Shown here in pieces: positions 54,427-63,766 of a stretch of 64,000 bases of DNA. Source of the DNA: a gamma proteobacterium SS-5 (lineage in GTDB: Bacteria; Pseudomonadota; Gammaproteobacteria; Chromatiales; Chromatiaceae); the NCBI GenBank assembly GCA_009497875.2, contig CP032508.2:2976001-3040000 (forward strand). Reading direction: 5' to 3'. How positions within the stretch are numbered: the first letter of the stretch is position 1; each line of letters begins with the position of its first letter. The notes under the pieces are model-generated. The model saw only the letters and a list, made by a program, of their open reading frames with translations, had not been told where the DNA came from and ran no database searches. A program made the position numbers and the translations under genes.

Positions 54427-55236
54427 ATGACAACCAGCGCCGAAACCTCCTGCAACATCGACGACGTACAAAGCCACAAGGACACCCGCGAAATCGCCAT
54501 CAACAAGGTAGGCATCAAGGACATCCGCCACCCCATCCGGGTGAAGGACCGCAGCCAGGGCGAGCAGCACACCATCGCCGTGTTCAACATGTACGTGTTC
54601 CTGCCGCACAACTTCAAGGGCACCCACATGTCGCGCTTTGTCGAGATCCTCAACCGTCGGGAGCGGGAGATCTCGGTGGAATCCTTCAAGGACATACTGC
54701 GCGAGATGGTCGAGCGCCTGGAGTCTGAATCCGGTCACATCGAGATGACCTTCCCCTACTTCGTCAACAAGAAGGCCCCCATCTCCGGGGTGCAAAGCCT
54801 GCTGGACTACCAGGTCACCCTGATTGGCGACTTCCACCAGGGCAAGCCGCGCATGTCGGTCAAGGTGGTGATCCCGGTCACCAGCCTCTGCCCTTGCTCC
54901 AAGTCCATCTCCGAGCGGGGTGCCCACAACCAACGCTCCCACGTCACCCTGACGGTACAGGCCAGGGACTTTGTCTGGATCGAGGAATTGATCGAACTGG
55001 TGGAGCAGGAGGCCTCCTGCGAACTCTACGGCCTGCTCAAGCGGCCGGATGAGAAATACGTCACCGAACGGGCCTACGATAACCCCAAGTTCGTCGAGGA
55101 CATGGTGCGCGACGTGGCCGGCCGCCTCAACGCCGACGAGCGCATCCTCAAATACATGGTGGAATCAGAGAACTTCGAGTCCATCCACAACCACTCCGCC
55201 TACGCCCAGATCGAACGCGACAAAGGGGAGGGCTAA
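54427..55236 (+). CDS. folE2: GTP cyclohydrolase IB (FolE2)
   Basis: A 269-residue protein with the FolE2 zinc-site motif [19 protein letters not shown] and the conserved [15 protein letters not shown] and NHSAYAQIE segments. It converts GTP to dihydroneopterin triphosphate, the first step to folate or queuosine, with metal flexibility compared with FolE. ATG 54427; no Zur operator was recognised upstream. Confidence 0.93.
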   Translation: MTTSAETSCNIDDVQSHKDTREIAINKVGIKDIRHPIRVKDRSQGEQHTIAVFNMYVFLPHNFKGTHMSRFVEILNRREREISVESFKDILREMVERLESESGHIEMTFPYFVNKKAPISGVQSLLDYQVTLIGDFHQGKPRMSVKVVIPVTSLCPCSKSISERGAHNQRSHVTLTVQARDFVWIEELIELVEQEASCELYGLLKRPDEKYVTERAYDNPKFVEDMVRDVAGRLNADERILKYMVESENFESIHNHSAYAQIERDKGEG

Positions 55237-55255
55237 GGGCTTTATCTGAACCGGC

Positions 55256-55894
55256 TCAGCGCTTGCGCAGCAACATCAGATTACCCTGGTGACTGACCTC
55301 CAGGTTACCCAGAAAGCTCATGCCCAGCAGGGCCTGGGGTGGGCTTGTGCCCTCCAGCACCACGCCGTTGACATGGCGTAGCTCGATACCACCCACCGAA
55401 ACCCTGTCCAATACCATGCCGTAGCTCTTCACCACGCCCGAGGCGGTCTGCGCCAGCATGGGCTTGCCGCGTTTCTTGAAATCCAGCCCCAGGCGGTCGG
55501 CCTCTACCGAGCTGATGGCCACCCCGGTAGCCCCGGTGTCCACCAGAAAGCTGGTGGCCTGGCCGTTGATCCGCCCTGCGGTGCGGAAATGCCCGCTGTT
55601 GTCGCGCACGATGCGATGCTCTGCCCGCGCCGCCTGGGCGTAGTTGGCGCTGATGCGCGCCTGCGGGCTGAGCACGAACTCCTTGCCGTCGAGGCTCAGG
55701 CGGGCCTCGCGGCTATTGGCGGAGATCAGACGCACCCCCTCGGGGCTGGCCTTGCCTTTTTTCAGCAGATGCCGTTTGCCGTCGATCTCCAGCATGGCCT
55801 TGTCGGTAAACAGCGCCAGCACGCGAATCTGCGGCTGCGCCAAAGTGGCCGATGCAAACCCGCCCAGCAACAATAAGAGAGCTACCCTATTCAT
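55256..55894 (-). CDS. Periplasmic retropepsin-like aspartic protease
   Basis: A 212-residue protein with a signal peptide (ALLLLLGGFASATLA), an N-terminal beta domain and a clan AA aspartic protease domain with the active site SFLVDTGATGVAISS and LLGMSFLGNLEV. Such single-domain proteases (TIGR02281-like) are common in proteobacteria; substrates unknown. ATG 55894 overlaps the pgpA stop (ATGA), so the two are coupled. Confidence 0.82.
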   Translation of the reverse strand: MNRVALLLLLGGFASATLAQPQIRVLALFTDKAMLEIDGKRHLLKKGKASPEGVRLISANSREARLSLDGKEFVLSPQARISANYAQAARAEHRIVRDNSGHFRTAGRINGQATSFLVDTGATGVAISSVEADRLGLDFKKRGKPMLAQTASGVVKSYGMVLDRVSVGGIELRHVNGVVLEGTSPPQALLGMSFLGNLEVSHQGNLMLLRKR

Positions 55895-56391
55895 AAGCCT
55901 ACAAACCCCAGCAGCAACAGAACACACCAAGCATAGACCCCGGCCAGCACATCATCCAGCATGATCCCCAGCCCACCTGCTACCCGGCGATCCAACCAGC
56001 CGATGGGCCAGGGTTTAAGGATATCGAACAGGCGAAACAGGATAAAGCCCAACAGCAGGCTCTGCCAACCGATGGGCACGGCAATGAAGCTGATCCAGAG
56101 GCCGACGAACTCATCCCAGACGATGCCGCCGTGGTCATGCACCCCCAGGTCGCTGGAGGTACGCCCGCAGACCCAAACCCCCAGGGCAAGGCCCAGCGCC
56201 AGCGCCAGCAGATACAGGCCCAAGGGCAGCAGGCTCAACAGCAGCAGAAAGGGAATCGCCGCCAGGGTGCCGAAGGTGCCTGGTGCCTTGGGGGCCAGGC
56301 CGCTGCCAAAGCCAAAGGCAAGCAGATGCAGGGGGTTGCGCAGATCGGGCCGGGGCGCGGCGTTGGACTGAGCAGGATTGGCTTGATCCAT
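55891..56391 (-). CDS. pgpA: Phosphatidylglycerophosphatase A
   Basis: A 166-residue membrane protein with the PgpA pattern: LAFGFGSGLAPKAPGTFGTL, VHDHGGIVWDEFVGLWI, and RLFDILKPWPIGWLDRRVAG then GIMLDDVLAG. It dephosphorylates phosphatidylglycerophosphate in the inner membrane. It belongs to the rib-nusB-thiL-pgpA operon but is separated from thiL by about 600 bp of repeats. Confidence 0.92.
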   Translation of the reverse strand: MDQANPAQSNAAPRPDLRNPLHLLAFGFGSGLAPKAPGTFGTLAAIPFLLLLSLLPLGLYLLALALGLALGVWVCGRTSSDLGVHDHGGIVWDEFVGLWISFIAVPIGWQSLLLGFILFRLFDILKPWPIGWLDRRVAGGLGIMLDDVLAGVYAWCVLLLLGFVGL

Positions 56392-56501
56392 TAGCCGATA
56401 AACTGCATATTAGGCCGATTGGCGCGGATCAAGTCATTAATCTTCATAGGGTTACAATCTCGAAAACGGCGGGCTACGGATCTTTAACTTTGTAACGCTC
56501 A

Positions 56502-56706
56502 CTGATTACCCATGTATCTCAGCCATGATCTCGGCTTGGCTGGCCGTGCTGGGCCTGGGGTGGGAGGTCGGCTTTGCCGGGCGACCTTGACGGGGTAGCT
56601 GTGATCGCGTTGCACCTAGCCCTGGCACGTCGCGCAGCAAGCTGCCCTCCCACCAAGCTGCCACGGGCCGACCTACCCGATGGGCTGAGCTTTGTGGGTA
56701 ATCAGG
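56502..56706. mobile_element. Family A MITE-like element, copy 2
   Basis: Begins CTGATTACCCATGTATCTCA and ends TGAGCTTTGTGGGTAATCAGG. The interior palindrome includes GGTCGGCTTTGCCGGGCGAC and GCGCAGCAAGCTGCCCTCC. 205 bp; lies between pgpA and thiL. Confidence 0.85.
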
Positions 56707-56756
56707 TAAGGCTTTGCGTTCCTTGCGTGTGACCGCTCACCCACTCTCATCTCCAA

Positions 56757-56940
56757 GGAGAGGGAATCAAATCCCCCACCCTTGCAAAGGGACCTACTCA
56801 CCACCCCTTTACAAAGGGACCTACTCAACCCCCCCTTTACAAAGGGGGGCAGGGGGGATTTCTTTAGCACCTGCGCAACTACCAGCGCCAAAATCCCCCT
56901 CAATCCCCCTTTTGCAAAGGGGCGAGGGGCTTAGCGGCCT
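56757..56940. repeat. Family G cluster of CCCCTTTGCAAAGGGG-type repeats
   Basis: At least four units of CCC(C)TTTRCAAAGGG occur in alternating form, for example CCCTTTACAAAGGGACCTAC twice and CCCCCTTTACAAAGGGGGG. A second cluster is at 60767-60870. The open frame across it is repeat translation, not a gene. Unlike CRISPR, units are palindromic and spacers are neither equal nor unique. Confidence 0.7.
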
Positions 56941-56993
56941 GAGTGGTTACCTTTACCCTATATTCCTCAGTTAAGCCACAGAGACTTCGCAGC

Positions 56994-57947
56994 TCAGGAT
57001 GAGTCATGGAAATGGTCAAACCCCCTCTGGCTGGGCCGGTACAGGCTGCCATCGGCCAGTCGGCAATCGATCCCCTGCCCCGCCCGCATTCGGCCGATAA
57101 TGCTCAGCGGCAGGCCCAGCTCGGCCGCCAGCCGGGGCAGCCGTTCGGCCTGGTCGGCGGCGAGGGTAAAGCAGAGCTCATAGTCATCACCACCGCTCAG
57201 GGGCAGGCACCAATCGCCGTCGGTCTTGAGTTGGGGGGCGCAGGGCAGATCCGCCAGCTGGATCTCGGCGGCTAGGCCGCTGGCGCTGCAGATGTGCCCC
57301 AGATCGGCCAGCAGGCCATCGGAGATATCGATGCAGGCGTGGGCCAGACCGAGCAGACGCTGGCCCAGCCGCAGACGCGGGCGGGGACGCTCCAGCCGTT
57401 GCCGCATCCCTGGTTCAGGCTCCAACCCCTGTTGCAACTGGCGCAGGGCCAGGGCCGCCTCCCCCAGACTACCGGAGACGCAGATCAGGTCCCCTGCCTG
57501 GGCACCGCTGCGACGCAGGCCCTGGCCCGCAGGCAACAGCCCCTGTACCTGAATGCCGATGCTCAGGGCTCCTCGGGTGGTATCCCCGCCCACCAGGGCA
57601 ATCCCGGCCTGCTCGGCCAGTTGGCCAAGGCCCTGGGCAAAGCCCGCCAGCCAGGCATGATCAACCTCGGGCAAGGTCAGGGCCAGGCTGGCCCAGGCGG
57701 GCCTGGCCCCCATGGCCGCCAAGTCACTGAGATTTACCGCCAGGCATTTGTGCCCCAGGGCCTCGGGGTCCACATCGGCGAAGAAATGCTGCCCGGCCAC
57801 CAGGGTATCGGTGCTCAGGGCCAGGTCCATCCCCGGTGGTGGTCGCAGCAGGGCGCAGTCATCCCCCACCCCCAGCAACACATCGCTGCGACTTGCCCCC
57901 AGGTGGGAGAAATAACGGGCGATGAGGTCGAATTCGGAATCGAACAT
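56994..57947 (-). CDS. thiL: Thiamine-monophosphate kinase
   Basis: A 317-residue AIRS-fold kinase with GVGDDCALL, STDTLVAGQHFFAD, NLSDLAAMGARPAW, ALVGGDTTRG and DISDGLLADLGHI, all ThiL signatures. It phosphorylates thiamine monophosphate to the diphosphate. It follows nusB in the canonical operon order, with a family D element in between. Confidence 0.93.
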   Translation of the reverse strand: MFDSEFDLIARYFSHLGASRSDVLLGVGDDCALLRPPPGMDLALSTDTLVAGQHFFADVDPEALGHKCLAVNLSDLAAMGARPAWASLALTLPEVDHAWLAGFAQGLGQLAEQAGIALVGGDTTRGALSIGIQVQGLLPAGQGLRRSGAQAGDLICVSGSLGEAALALRQLQQGLEPEPGMRQRLERPRPRLRLGQRLLGLAHACIDISDGLLADLGHICSASGLAAEIQLADLPCAPQLKTDGDWCLPLSGGDDYELCFTLAADQAERLPRLAAELGLPLSIIGRMRAGQGIDCRLADGSLYRPSQRGFDHFHDSS

Positions 57948-57964
57948 TGGGGACTCGGTGTATG

Positions 57965-58065
57965 GGACGCAGAGAACGCCAAGAAGCGCAGAGACCGCAG
58001 AGTTTGGAAGGTAAACACCCGCAAGACTCAGCGTGCTCTGCGCTTCTCGGCGACCTCTGCGTCCT
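57965..58065. repeat. Family D element, minimal copy between nusB and thiL
   Basis: GGACGCAGAGAACGCCAAGA at 57965 and the inverted CGCTTCTCGGCGACCTCTGC then GTCC ending at 58065 enclose only about 40 bp. This is the shortest complete family D copy in the window and so defines its ends. Confidence 0.75.
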
Positions 58066-58078
58066 GTTTCAGTTTCAG

Positions 58079-58507
58079 CTAGCTCCCGCCGGCGATCTCA
58101 ACCTCACGGTTGGCCTTGGCCAGCTTGTCCAGCACGCCGTTGACGAAGCGGTGGCCCTGGTCGGCACCGAACTCCTTGGCCACCTCTACCCATTCGTTGA
58201 TCACCACCCGGTAGGGCACATCCAGGTGGTTGCCCAGTTCGTAGGCCCCGAGGCGGATGATGGCCTTTTCCACCGGGTCCAGGCCCTCCAGGCTGCGGCC
58301 AAGCAGGGGTTGCAGGCGCTCGTCCAGCACCTCGCGCTGCTCTACCACACCCTGCACCAGTTCGGTGAAAAAGCTGACGGTGAAGGTCTTGCGCTCCTCC
58401 CGCGCCAGAAACTGGGCGCAGACCTCGTGCGCCGCCTGATGGTTCAGCTGCCACTGGTAGATGGCCTGCATGGCCAGCACCCGGGCCTTGTGGCGCTTGG
58501 CGCTCAA
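58079..58507 (-). CDS. nusB: Transcription antitermination factor NusB
   Basis: A 142-residue helical protein with KRHKARVLAMQAIYQWQLN at the N-terminus and IRLGAYELGNHLDVPYRVVI and NGVLDKLA, the NusB core. It binds boxA RNA with NusE in rRNA antitermination. The start is TTG 58507, two bp after the ribH stop; the longer frame upstream is a shadow of ribH. Confidence 0.92.
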   Translation of the reverse strand: MSAKRHKARVLAMQAIYQWQLNHQAAHEVCAQFLAREERKTFTVSFFTELVQGVVEQREVLDERLQPLLGRSLEGLDPVEKAIIRLGAYELGNHLDVPYRVVINEWVEVAKEFGADQGHRFVNGVLDKLAKANREVEIAGGS

Positions 58508-58509
58508 GG

Positions 58510-58986
58510 CTATTGATCCAGCTGGCGCAACAGATTGACCATCTCGATCACGGCCATGGCCGCCTCGCCACCCTTGTTGCCGGCCTTGGTGCCGGCCCGC
58601 TCTATGGCCTGCTCGATGCTGTCCACCGTGAGCACGCCGAAGGCAATCGGCAGCTTGTGCTGCAGCATGACCTGGGCCAGGCCCTTGACGCACTCGCCGG
58701 CAACGTAGTCAAAATGCGGCGTGCCGCCACGGATCACCGCACCCAGGGCGACGATGGCGTCGTACTTGCCGGAGGCGGCCAGCCGCTCCAGCGCCAGGGG
58801 CATCTCGAAGGCACCAGGGACATAGACCTTGGTCAGGTCCTCACGCTTGGCACCGTGGCGCAGCAATGTGTCCACCGCGCCGGCCACCAGGCTATCGACG
58901 ATGAAGCTGTTGAAGCGGGCAATCAGCAGGCAAACCTTGGCATCGCTGACCTGCAGGTCGCCTTCGATCACTTGAATATGACTCAT
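58510..58986 (-). CDS. ribH: 6,7-dimethyl-8-ribityllumazine synthase
   Basis: A 158-residue protein with [51 protein letters not shown] and [19 protein letters not shown]. It condenses the pyrimidinedione and dihydroxybutanone phosphate into lumazine. GAGGAA six bases upstream supports ATG 58986. Confidence 0.95.
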   Translation of the reverse strand: MSHIQVIEGDLQVSDAKVCLLIARFNSFIVDSLVAGAVDTLLRHGAKREDLTKVYVPGAFEMPLALERLAASGKYDAIVALGAVIRGGTPHFDYVAGECVKGLAQVMLQHKLPIAFGVLTVDSIEQAIERAGTKAGNKGGEAAMAVIEMVNLLRQLDQ

Positions 58987-59150
58987 GTTAGATTCCTCAC
59001 AAATAAAATTCTTGCCACAGAGCCACAGAGAACACAGAGAATAAACCTTCAATTCAAGAAGATAGCGTCTTAGTGGTTTAGTGTCCCAGCAACGACCCTG
59101 GATTTCGCCAGGCTTCAACCGGGCTACAGAGTTACAGCTATTTCAACCTT
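58987..59150. repeat. Part of family B upstream of ribH
   Basis: GCCACAGAGCCACAGAGAAC (59013-59040) is one end of family B without its partner. The longer reading frame into it (to 59118) is repeat translation. No further gene. Confidence 0.5.
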
Positions 59151-59354
59151 CCTGATTACCCATAAACTTCAGCCAATCCTGTAGGTCGGGCTTTAGCCCG
59201 ACCTACGTGGGAGGCCGGCTTTGCCGGGCGACCTTGGCGGGGCAGCCTTGATCGCGTTGCGTGTAGCGCTGGCAGGTCGCGCAGCAAAGCTGCCCTCCCA
59301 CCGCGCCTCCACGGACCGACCCAGCCGATTGGCTGAGCTTTGTAGGTAATCAGG
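59151..59354. mobile_element. Family A MITE-like element, copy 3
   Basis: CCTGATTACCCATAAACTTC at the left and GATTGGCTGAGCTTTGTAGG then TAATCAGG at the right. The interior includes GGCCGGCTTTGCCGGGCGAC and CGCGCAGCAAAGCTGCCCTC. 204 bp, between ribH and ribBA. Confidence 0.85.
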
Positions 59355-59423
59355 TCAACCTTTGCCTCCTTTGCGTCCTTTGTGATCCAATTTTTACTCT
59401 GCGCTCTCTGCGTCCTGACTTAT
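59355..59423. repeat. Half family D repeat
   Basis: TTTGCGTCCTTTGTG and CTCTGCGCTCTCTGCGTCCT between the family A copy and the ribBA stop. Only one arm is present. Confidence 0.5.
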
Positions 59424-60545
<1,122 letters not shown>

Positions 60546-60902
60546 CGGCGGTGTTTATTTAAGAAAAAGGGCGCAGAGTATAGCAGCTTTTGCCCCGCCT
60601 TGGCCTGGCTGTCAGTGGGGCTGACCCTATCGGCCAGACGCCATCCGGCGCTGGTGCCATGGAATGCGGATTTTGCCGGTCGGGGCTCGGGGCTGGGCTG
60701 CACGGCGTCTCTACCGCTATGCCAATCAGGAAGAATGCATTTGGTGGTATTGATCATCTATCCTGACAGAGGGGGGCCAAATTCTCCCCCCTTTACAAAG
60801 GGGAGCCTAATTCTCCCCCCTTTGCATAGGGGGGCCGGGGGGTTTCTTCAATCTCCCTTTTGCAAAGGGAGAGGCCAACCCTGTACGCCAGAACCCCCTT
60901 GG
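60546..60902. repeat. Intergenic repeat region with family G cluster
   Basis: Between ribE and ribBA; it holds family G units at about 60767-60870 (CCCCCCTTTACAAAGGGGAG, CCCCCCTTTGCATAGGGGGG, CCCTTTTGCAAAGGGAG). No gene; an open frame running through it is not family-like. Confidence 0.65.
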
Positions 60903-61568
60903 TTACGGGCAAATAAACCCCGCCCGCGCCAGCAGGGCCTCGGTCAGGGCCGATGGCGGCTCGGCGGCCGCGGCGGCATCCCCCAGCACCAGACGCTCCA
61001 GGTAGCGGGCGATCAGATCCACCTCCAGATTCACCTCGCTGCCCGGGGCGTAACCGGCCATGATGGTCTCCTGCAGGGTGTGCGGCACTATGTTCAGATG
61101 AAAACGTGCGCCCTCGACGCCGTTCACCGTCAGGCTGGTGCCGTCCACCGTGATCGAACCCTTGTGGGCGATGTAGCGCGCCAGGGCCGCCGGGGCCTCG
61201 ATGGTGAAGCGCTCGGAGCGGGCATCGTCGCGCCGCTCGATCACCCGCCCTACCCCATCCACATGGCCGCTGACCAGATGGCCGCCGAGACGGGTATTCA
61301 GGGTCAGCGCCTTCTCCAGGTTGACCCGACTTTGCGGTTTGAGCTGCTGCAGGGTGGTCAGGGACAGGGTCTCGCGGGAGACATCGGCAAAAAAACCATC
61401 CGGGCGCAACTGTACAGCGGTAAGACAAACGCCATTGACGGCGATGCTATCGCCCAGTTGCACATCGCTCAGGTCCAGCTTGCCGGTCTTGACCCAAAGC
61501 CGGGCATCGCCGCTGCGCCACTCGATGCCGCCGATCTCGCCAACGGCTTGGATGATTCCTGTAAACAT
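60903..61568 (-). CDS. ribE: Riboflavin synthase, alpha chain
   Basis: A 221-residue protein of two lumazine-binding repeats: MFTGIIQAVGEI ... AVNGVCLTAVQL and GGHLVSGHVDGVGRV ... SLTVNGVEGARF. It dismutates two lumazines to riboflavin. ATG 61568 is standard. It precedes ribBA in the operon with a 357-bp gap. Confidence 0.94.
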   Translation of the reverse strand: MFTGIIQAVGEIGGIEWRSGDARLWVKTGKLDLSDVQLGDSIAVNGVCLTAVQLRPDGFFADVSRETLSLTTLQQLKPQSRVNLEKALTLNTRLGGHLVSGHVDGVGRVIERRDDARSERFTIEAPAALARYIAHKGSITVDGTSLTVNGVEGARFHLNIVPHTLQETIMAGYAPGSEVNLEVDLIARYLERLVLGDAAAAAEPPSALTEALLARAGFICP

Positions 61569-61603
61569 GGGGACTCCAGTGACTGAACAATGTGTCTAAA
61601 TTC

Positions 61604-61790
61604 AAGGACGCAGAGCACGCAAAGCAGCGCAGAGGACACAGAGTCGAGAATTTTGATCCTCTGGCAACTACCCAAGCCATTCACTTTATCGCTCCTCAGG
61701 GAGATGGCTAGGAAGAGGGGCAAGTAGTTGCTCCTCTTACAACTGCTTAACTCTGCGGCCTCCGCGCTTCTTGGCGTTCTCTGCGTCCTT
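61604..61790. repeat. Family D element, tandem copy a
   Basis: AAGGACGCAGAGCACGCAAAGC ... to TTGGCGTTCTCTGCGTCCTT. Interior ATTTTGATCCTCTGGCAACT shared with the next copy. It lies between ribD and ribE. Confidence 0.8.
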
Positions 61791-61807
61791 CTTTACCTAA
61801 AAGTCGC

Positions 61808-61994
61808 AAGGACGCAGAGCTCGCAAAGCAGCGCAGAGTACGCAGAGTCGAGGATTTTGATCCTCTGGCAACTACCCAAGCCATTCACTTTATCGCCCCT
61901 CGGAGAGAGGGCTGGGAAGAGGGGCAAGCAGTTGCTCCTCTTACAACTGTTTAACTCTGCGATCTCCGCGCTTCTTGGCGTTCTCTGCGTCCTT
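61808..61994. repeat. Family D element, tandem copy b
   Basis: About 90% identical to the copy at 61604-61790 across its whole length, in the same orientation, 17 bp apart. This is a tandem duplication of one element, including its interior (CCAAGCCATTCACTTTATCGC). Confidence 0.8.
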
Positions 61995-62096
61995 CTTTAC
62001 CATAAAAGTCGCGAAGCGCGTAAACCGGTGAACTTTGGCCGATATAGGCATAAATCGCATCCAAATGGCCCAGGGCAGCTTCGGTCCAAAGCACCC

Positions 62097-62285
62097 TCAT
62101 TCGGCTAAGCCATATTTTTTCCTGACCTCGGCGACCTCCAGGGTTCTGCCGGCCCTGCTGTCCTCCAGTCCCCGTTCTATGGCCTCGCGCACATAGAGTT
62201 GCTGCATCAAATCGTCCCAGGTCGCATCCATGGGCAGCTGATCGATCAATCTATGCGCATCTTCTTTCTGCACAATCAGGGACAT
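62097..62285 (-). CDS. Orphan antitoxin-like protein
   Basis: A 62-residue protein, MSLIVQKEDAHRLIDQLPMD, with WDDLMQQLYVREAIERGLED resembling the antitoxin at 25183 (YEEIMRELAFDRMIAKGLED). GAGGAGG seven bases before ATG 62285 is a strong ribosome site. No toxin follows; downstream is repeat DNA and then ribE. It sits inside the rib operon. Confidence 0.65.
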   Translation of the reverse strand: MSLIVQKEDAHRLIDQLPMDATWDDLMQQLYVREAIERGLEDSRAGRTLEVAEVRKKYGLAE

Positions 62286-62310
62286 TGACGCCTCCTCATA
62301 GTTACACTCA

Positions 62311-62516
62311 CCTGATTACCCACAAAGCCCAGCCAATCGGGCAGGAGAGTCCGTGTCAGCACGGTGGGAGGGCAGCTTGCTGCGCGATTTGCCAGGGCTA
62401 CTTGCCATACAATCAACACTACCCTGCCAAGGTCGCCCGGCAAAGCCGGCCTCCCACCCTAGGACGCGCACAGCCAGCTAAGCCGAGGTCATGGCTGAGA
62501 TACATGGGTAATCAGG
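62311..62516. mobile_element. Family A MITE-like element, copy 4 (inverted)
   Basis: Begins CCTGATTACCCACAAAGCCC and ends GGCTGAGATACATGGGTAATCAGG-type sequence, that is, reversed relative to copies 1 and 2. 206 bp. The interior GCCCGGCAAAGCCGGCCTCC is the complement of the other copies. Confidence 0.85.
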
Positions 62517-62583
62517 AAAACCTTACTAACTCTGCGGCCTCCGCGCTCCTTGGCGTTCTCTGCGTCCTTATTTCTGATTCGAT
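62517..62583. repeat. Half family D repeat downstream of ribD
   Basis: CTCTGCGGCCTCCGCGCTCC then TTGGCGTTCTCTGCGTCCTT at about 62529-62570: the right arm of family D, without the left arm. Confidence 0.6.
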
Positions 62584-63732
62584 TCAGACAGGCACGCATG
62601 GTATTACAAAGCGCAAATCCCTGCCCACCCGGCGTATATCGGCATATTCGAGCGGGATACACTGCGCCATGCGCTCAAGGCCGGGCAGATGCAGCAGCCC
62701 GCGGGCGGCATCACCCATGAGCTTGGGCGCCATGTAGAGGATTAGCTCATCCACCAGTCCCGCTTGAAGTAGCGCACCGCTGAGGGTAGCGCCAGCCTCG
62801 ACCCAGATCTCATTGATGCCGCGCTGTGCCAGCAGACGCAGTGATTGTTCCAGGTCCAGCCCCTGAGCGCTGGTTGCTACCTGCCGCACCACGGCTCCCG
62901 CTCTGCGCAGTGCCTCCGCCTGAGCCTGGGCTTGCGATGTGCTGGCATCAGCGTAGAGGATCAGGGTCTCACCCGGCAGGCCGAGCAGGCGGGCGCTGGT
63001 TGGGGTGCGCAGATGGCTGTCCAGCAGCACGCGCAGGGGTTGGCGTACAGGATAATCCGGCCCCAGCTGGTGCAGTTGTTCGTTACTGAGGCGGACATTC
63101 AGCGAAGGATCATCCGCCAGCAGCGTGCCGCTGCCGGTCAGGATTGCCGAGCTACGCGCTCGCCAGCGCTGCACATCCTGGCGCGCCTCGGGGCCGGTGA
63201 TCCACTGGCTCTCGCCGCTGGCCATGGCGGTGCGTCCGTCCAGACTCATGGCCAGCTTGCAGCGCACCCAGGGCAGACCCTGCTGCATGCGCTTGTTGAA
63301 GCCGGGATTGAGCGCCCTGGCTTGACCCTCCAGCAGACCTGACTCGACCTGAATGCCGGCCTGACGCAGGCGTTCCAGACCCTGGCCCGCCACCAACGGA
63401 TTGGGGTCCTGCATGGCGGCTACCACCCGCGCCACCCCAGCCTCGATCAGGCCATCGGCGCAGGGCGGGGTACGGCCGAAGTGGCTGCACGGCTCCAGGC
63501 TGACATAGGCGGTGGCACCCCGCGCCCACTCACCCGCTTGCGCCAGAGCCAGACGCTCGGCATGGGGCTCGCCGGCGCGGCGGTGAAAGCCCTCACCCAC
63601 CACCTGACCGTCGCGCACCAGCACACAGCCCACCCGCGGGTTGGGGTCGGTAGTGTAAAGCCCCAGCTCCGCTAGGCGGATGGCTCGGGCCATGTGGCGG
63701 TGGTCGTCAGGGGTGAAGGGGGGCTGAGGCAT
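62584..63732 (-). CDS. ribD: Bifunctional riboflavin biosynthesis deaminase/reductase RibD
   Basis: A 382-residue protein. The N-terminal deaminase has the zinc motif PHAERLAL and PCSHFGRTPPC; the C-terminal reductase has KLAMSLDGRTAMASGES and SGTLLADDPSLNVR. It deaminates and reduces the pyrimidine intermediate of riboflavin synthesis. ATG 63732 fits the family (MARAIRLAELG follows); the frame to 63813 is not coding. It heads the operon in the window. Confidence 0.94.
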   Translation of the reverse strand: MPQPPFTPDDHRHMARAIRLAELGLYTTDPNPRVGCVLVRDGQVVGEGFHRRAGEPHAERLALAQAGEWARGATAYVSLEPCSHFGRTPPCADGLIEAGVARVVAAMQDPNPLVAGQGLERLRQAGIQVESGLLEGQARALNPGFNKRMQQGLPWVRCKLAMSLDGRTAMASGESQWITGPEARQDVQRWRARSSAILTGSGTLLADDPSLNVRLSNEQLHQLGPDYPVRQPLRVLLDSHLRTPTSARLLGLPGETLILYADASTSQAQAQAEALRRAGAVVRQVATSAQGLDLEQSLRLLAQRGINEIWVEAGATLSGALLQAGLVDELILYMAPKLMGDAARGLLHLPGLERMAQCIPLEYADIRRVGRDLRFVIPCVPV

Positions 63733-63766
63733 GACTAGGATTGTTGTGCCAGGGCATACAGAGAAA

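Noticed and set aside
56757-56940. Regularly recurring CCCTTTACAAAGGG considered as a CRISPR array
   Set aside because: Units are palindromic, spacing is irregular, spacers are similar to each other, and no cas genes are near.
60546-60902. FMN riboswitch upstream of ribBA
   Set aside because: The conserved RFN core was not found; the gap is filled with family G repeats.
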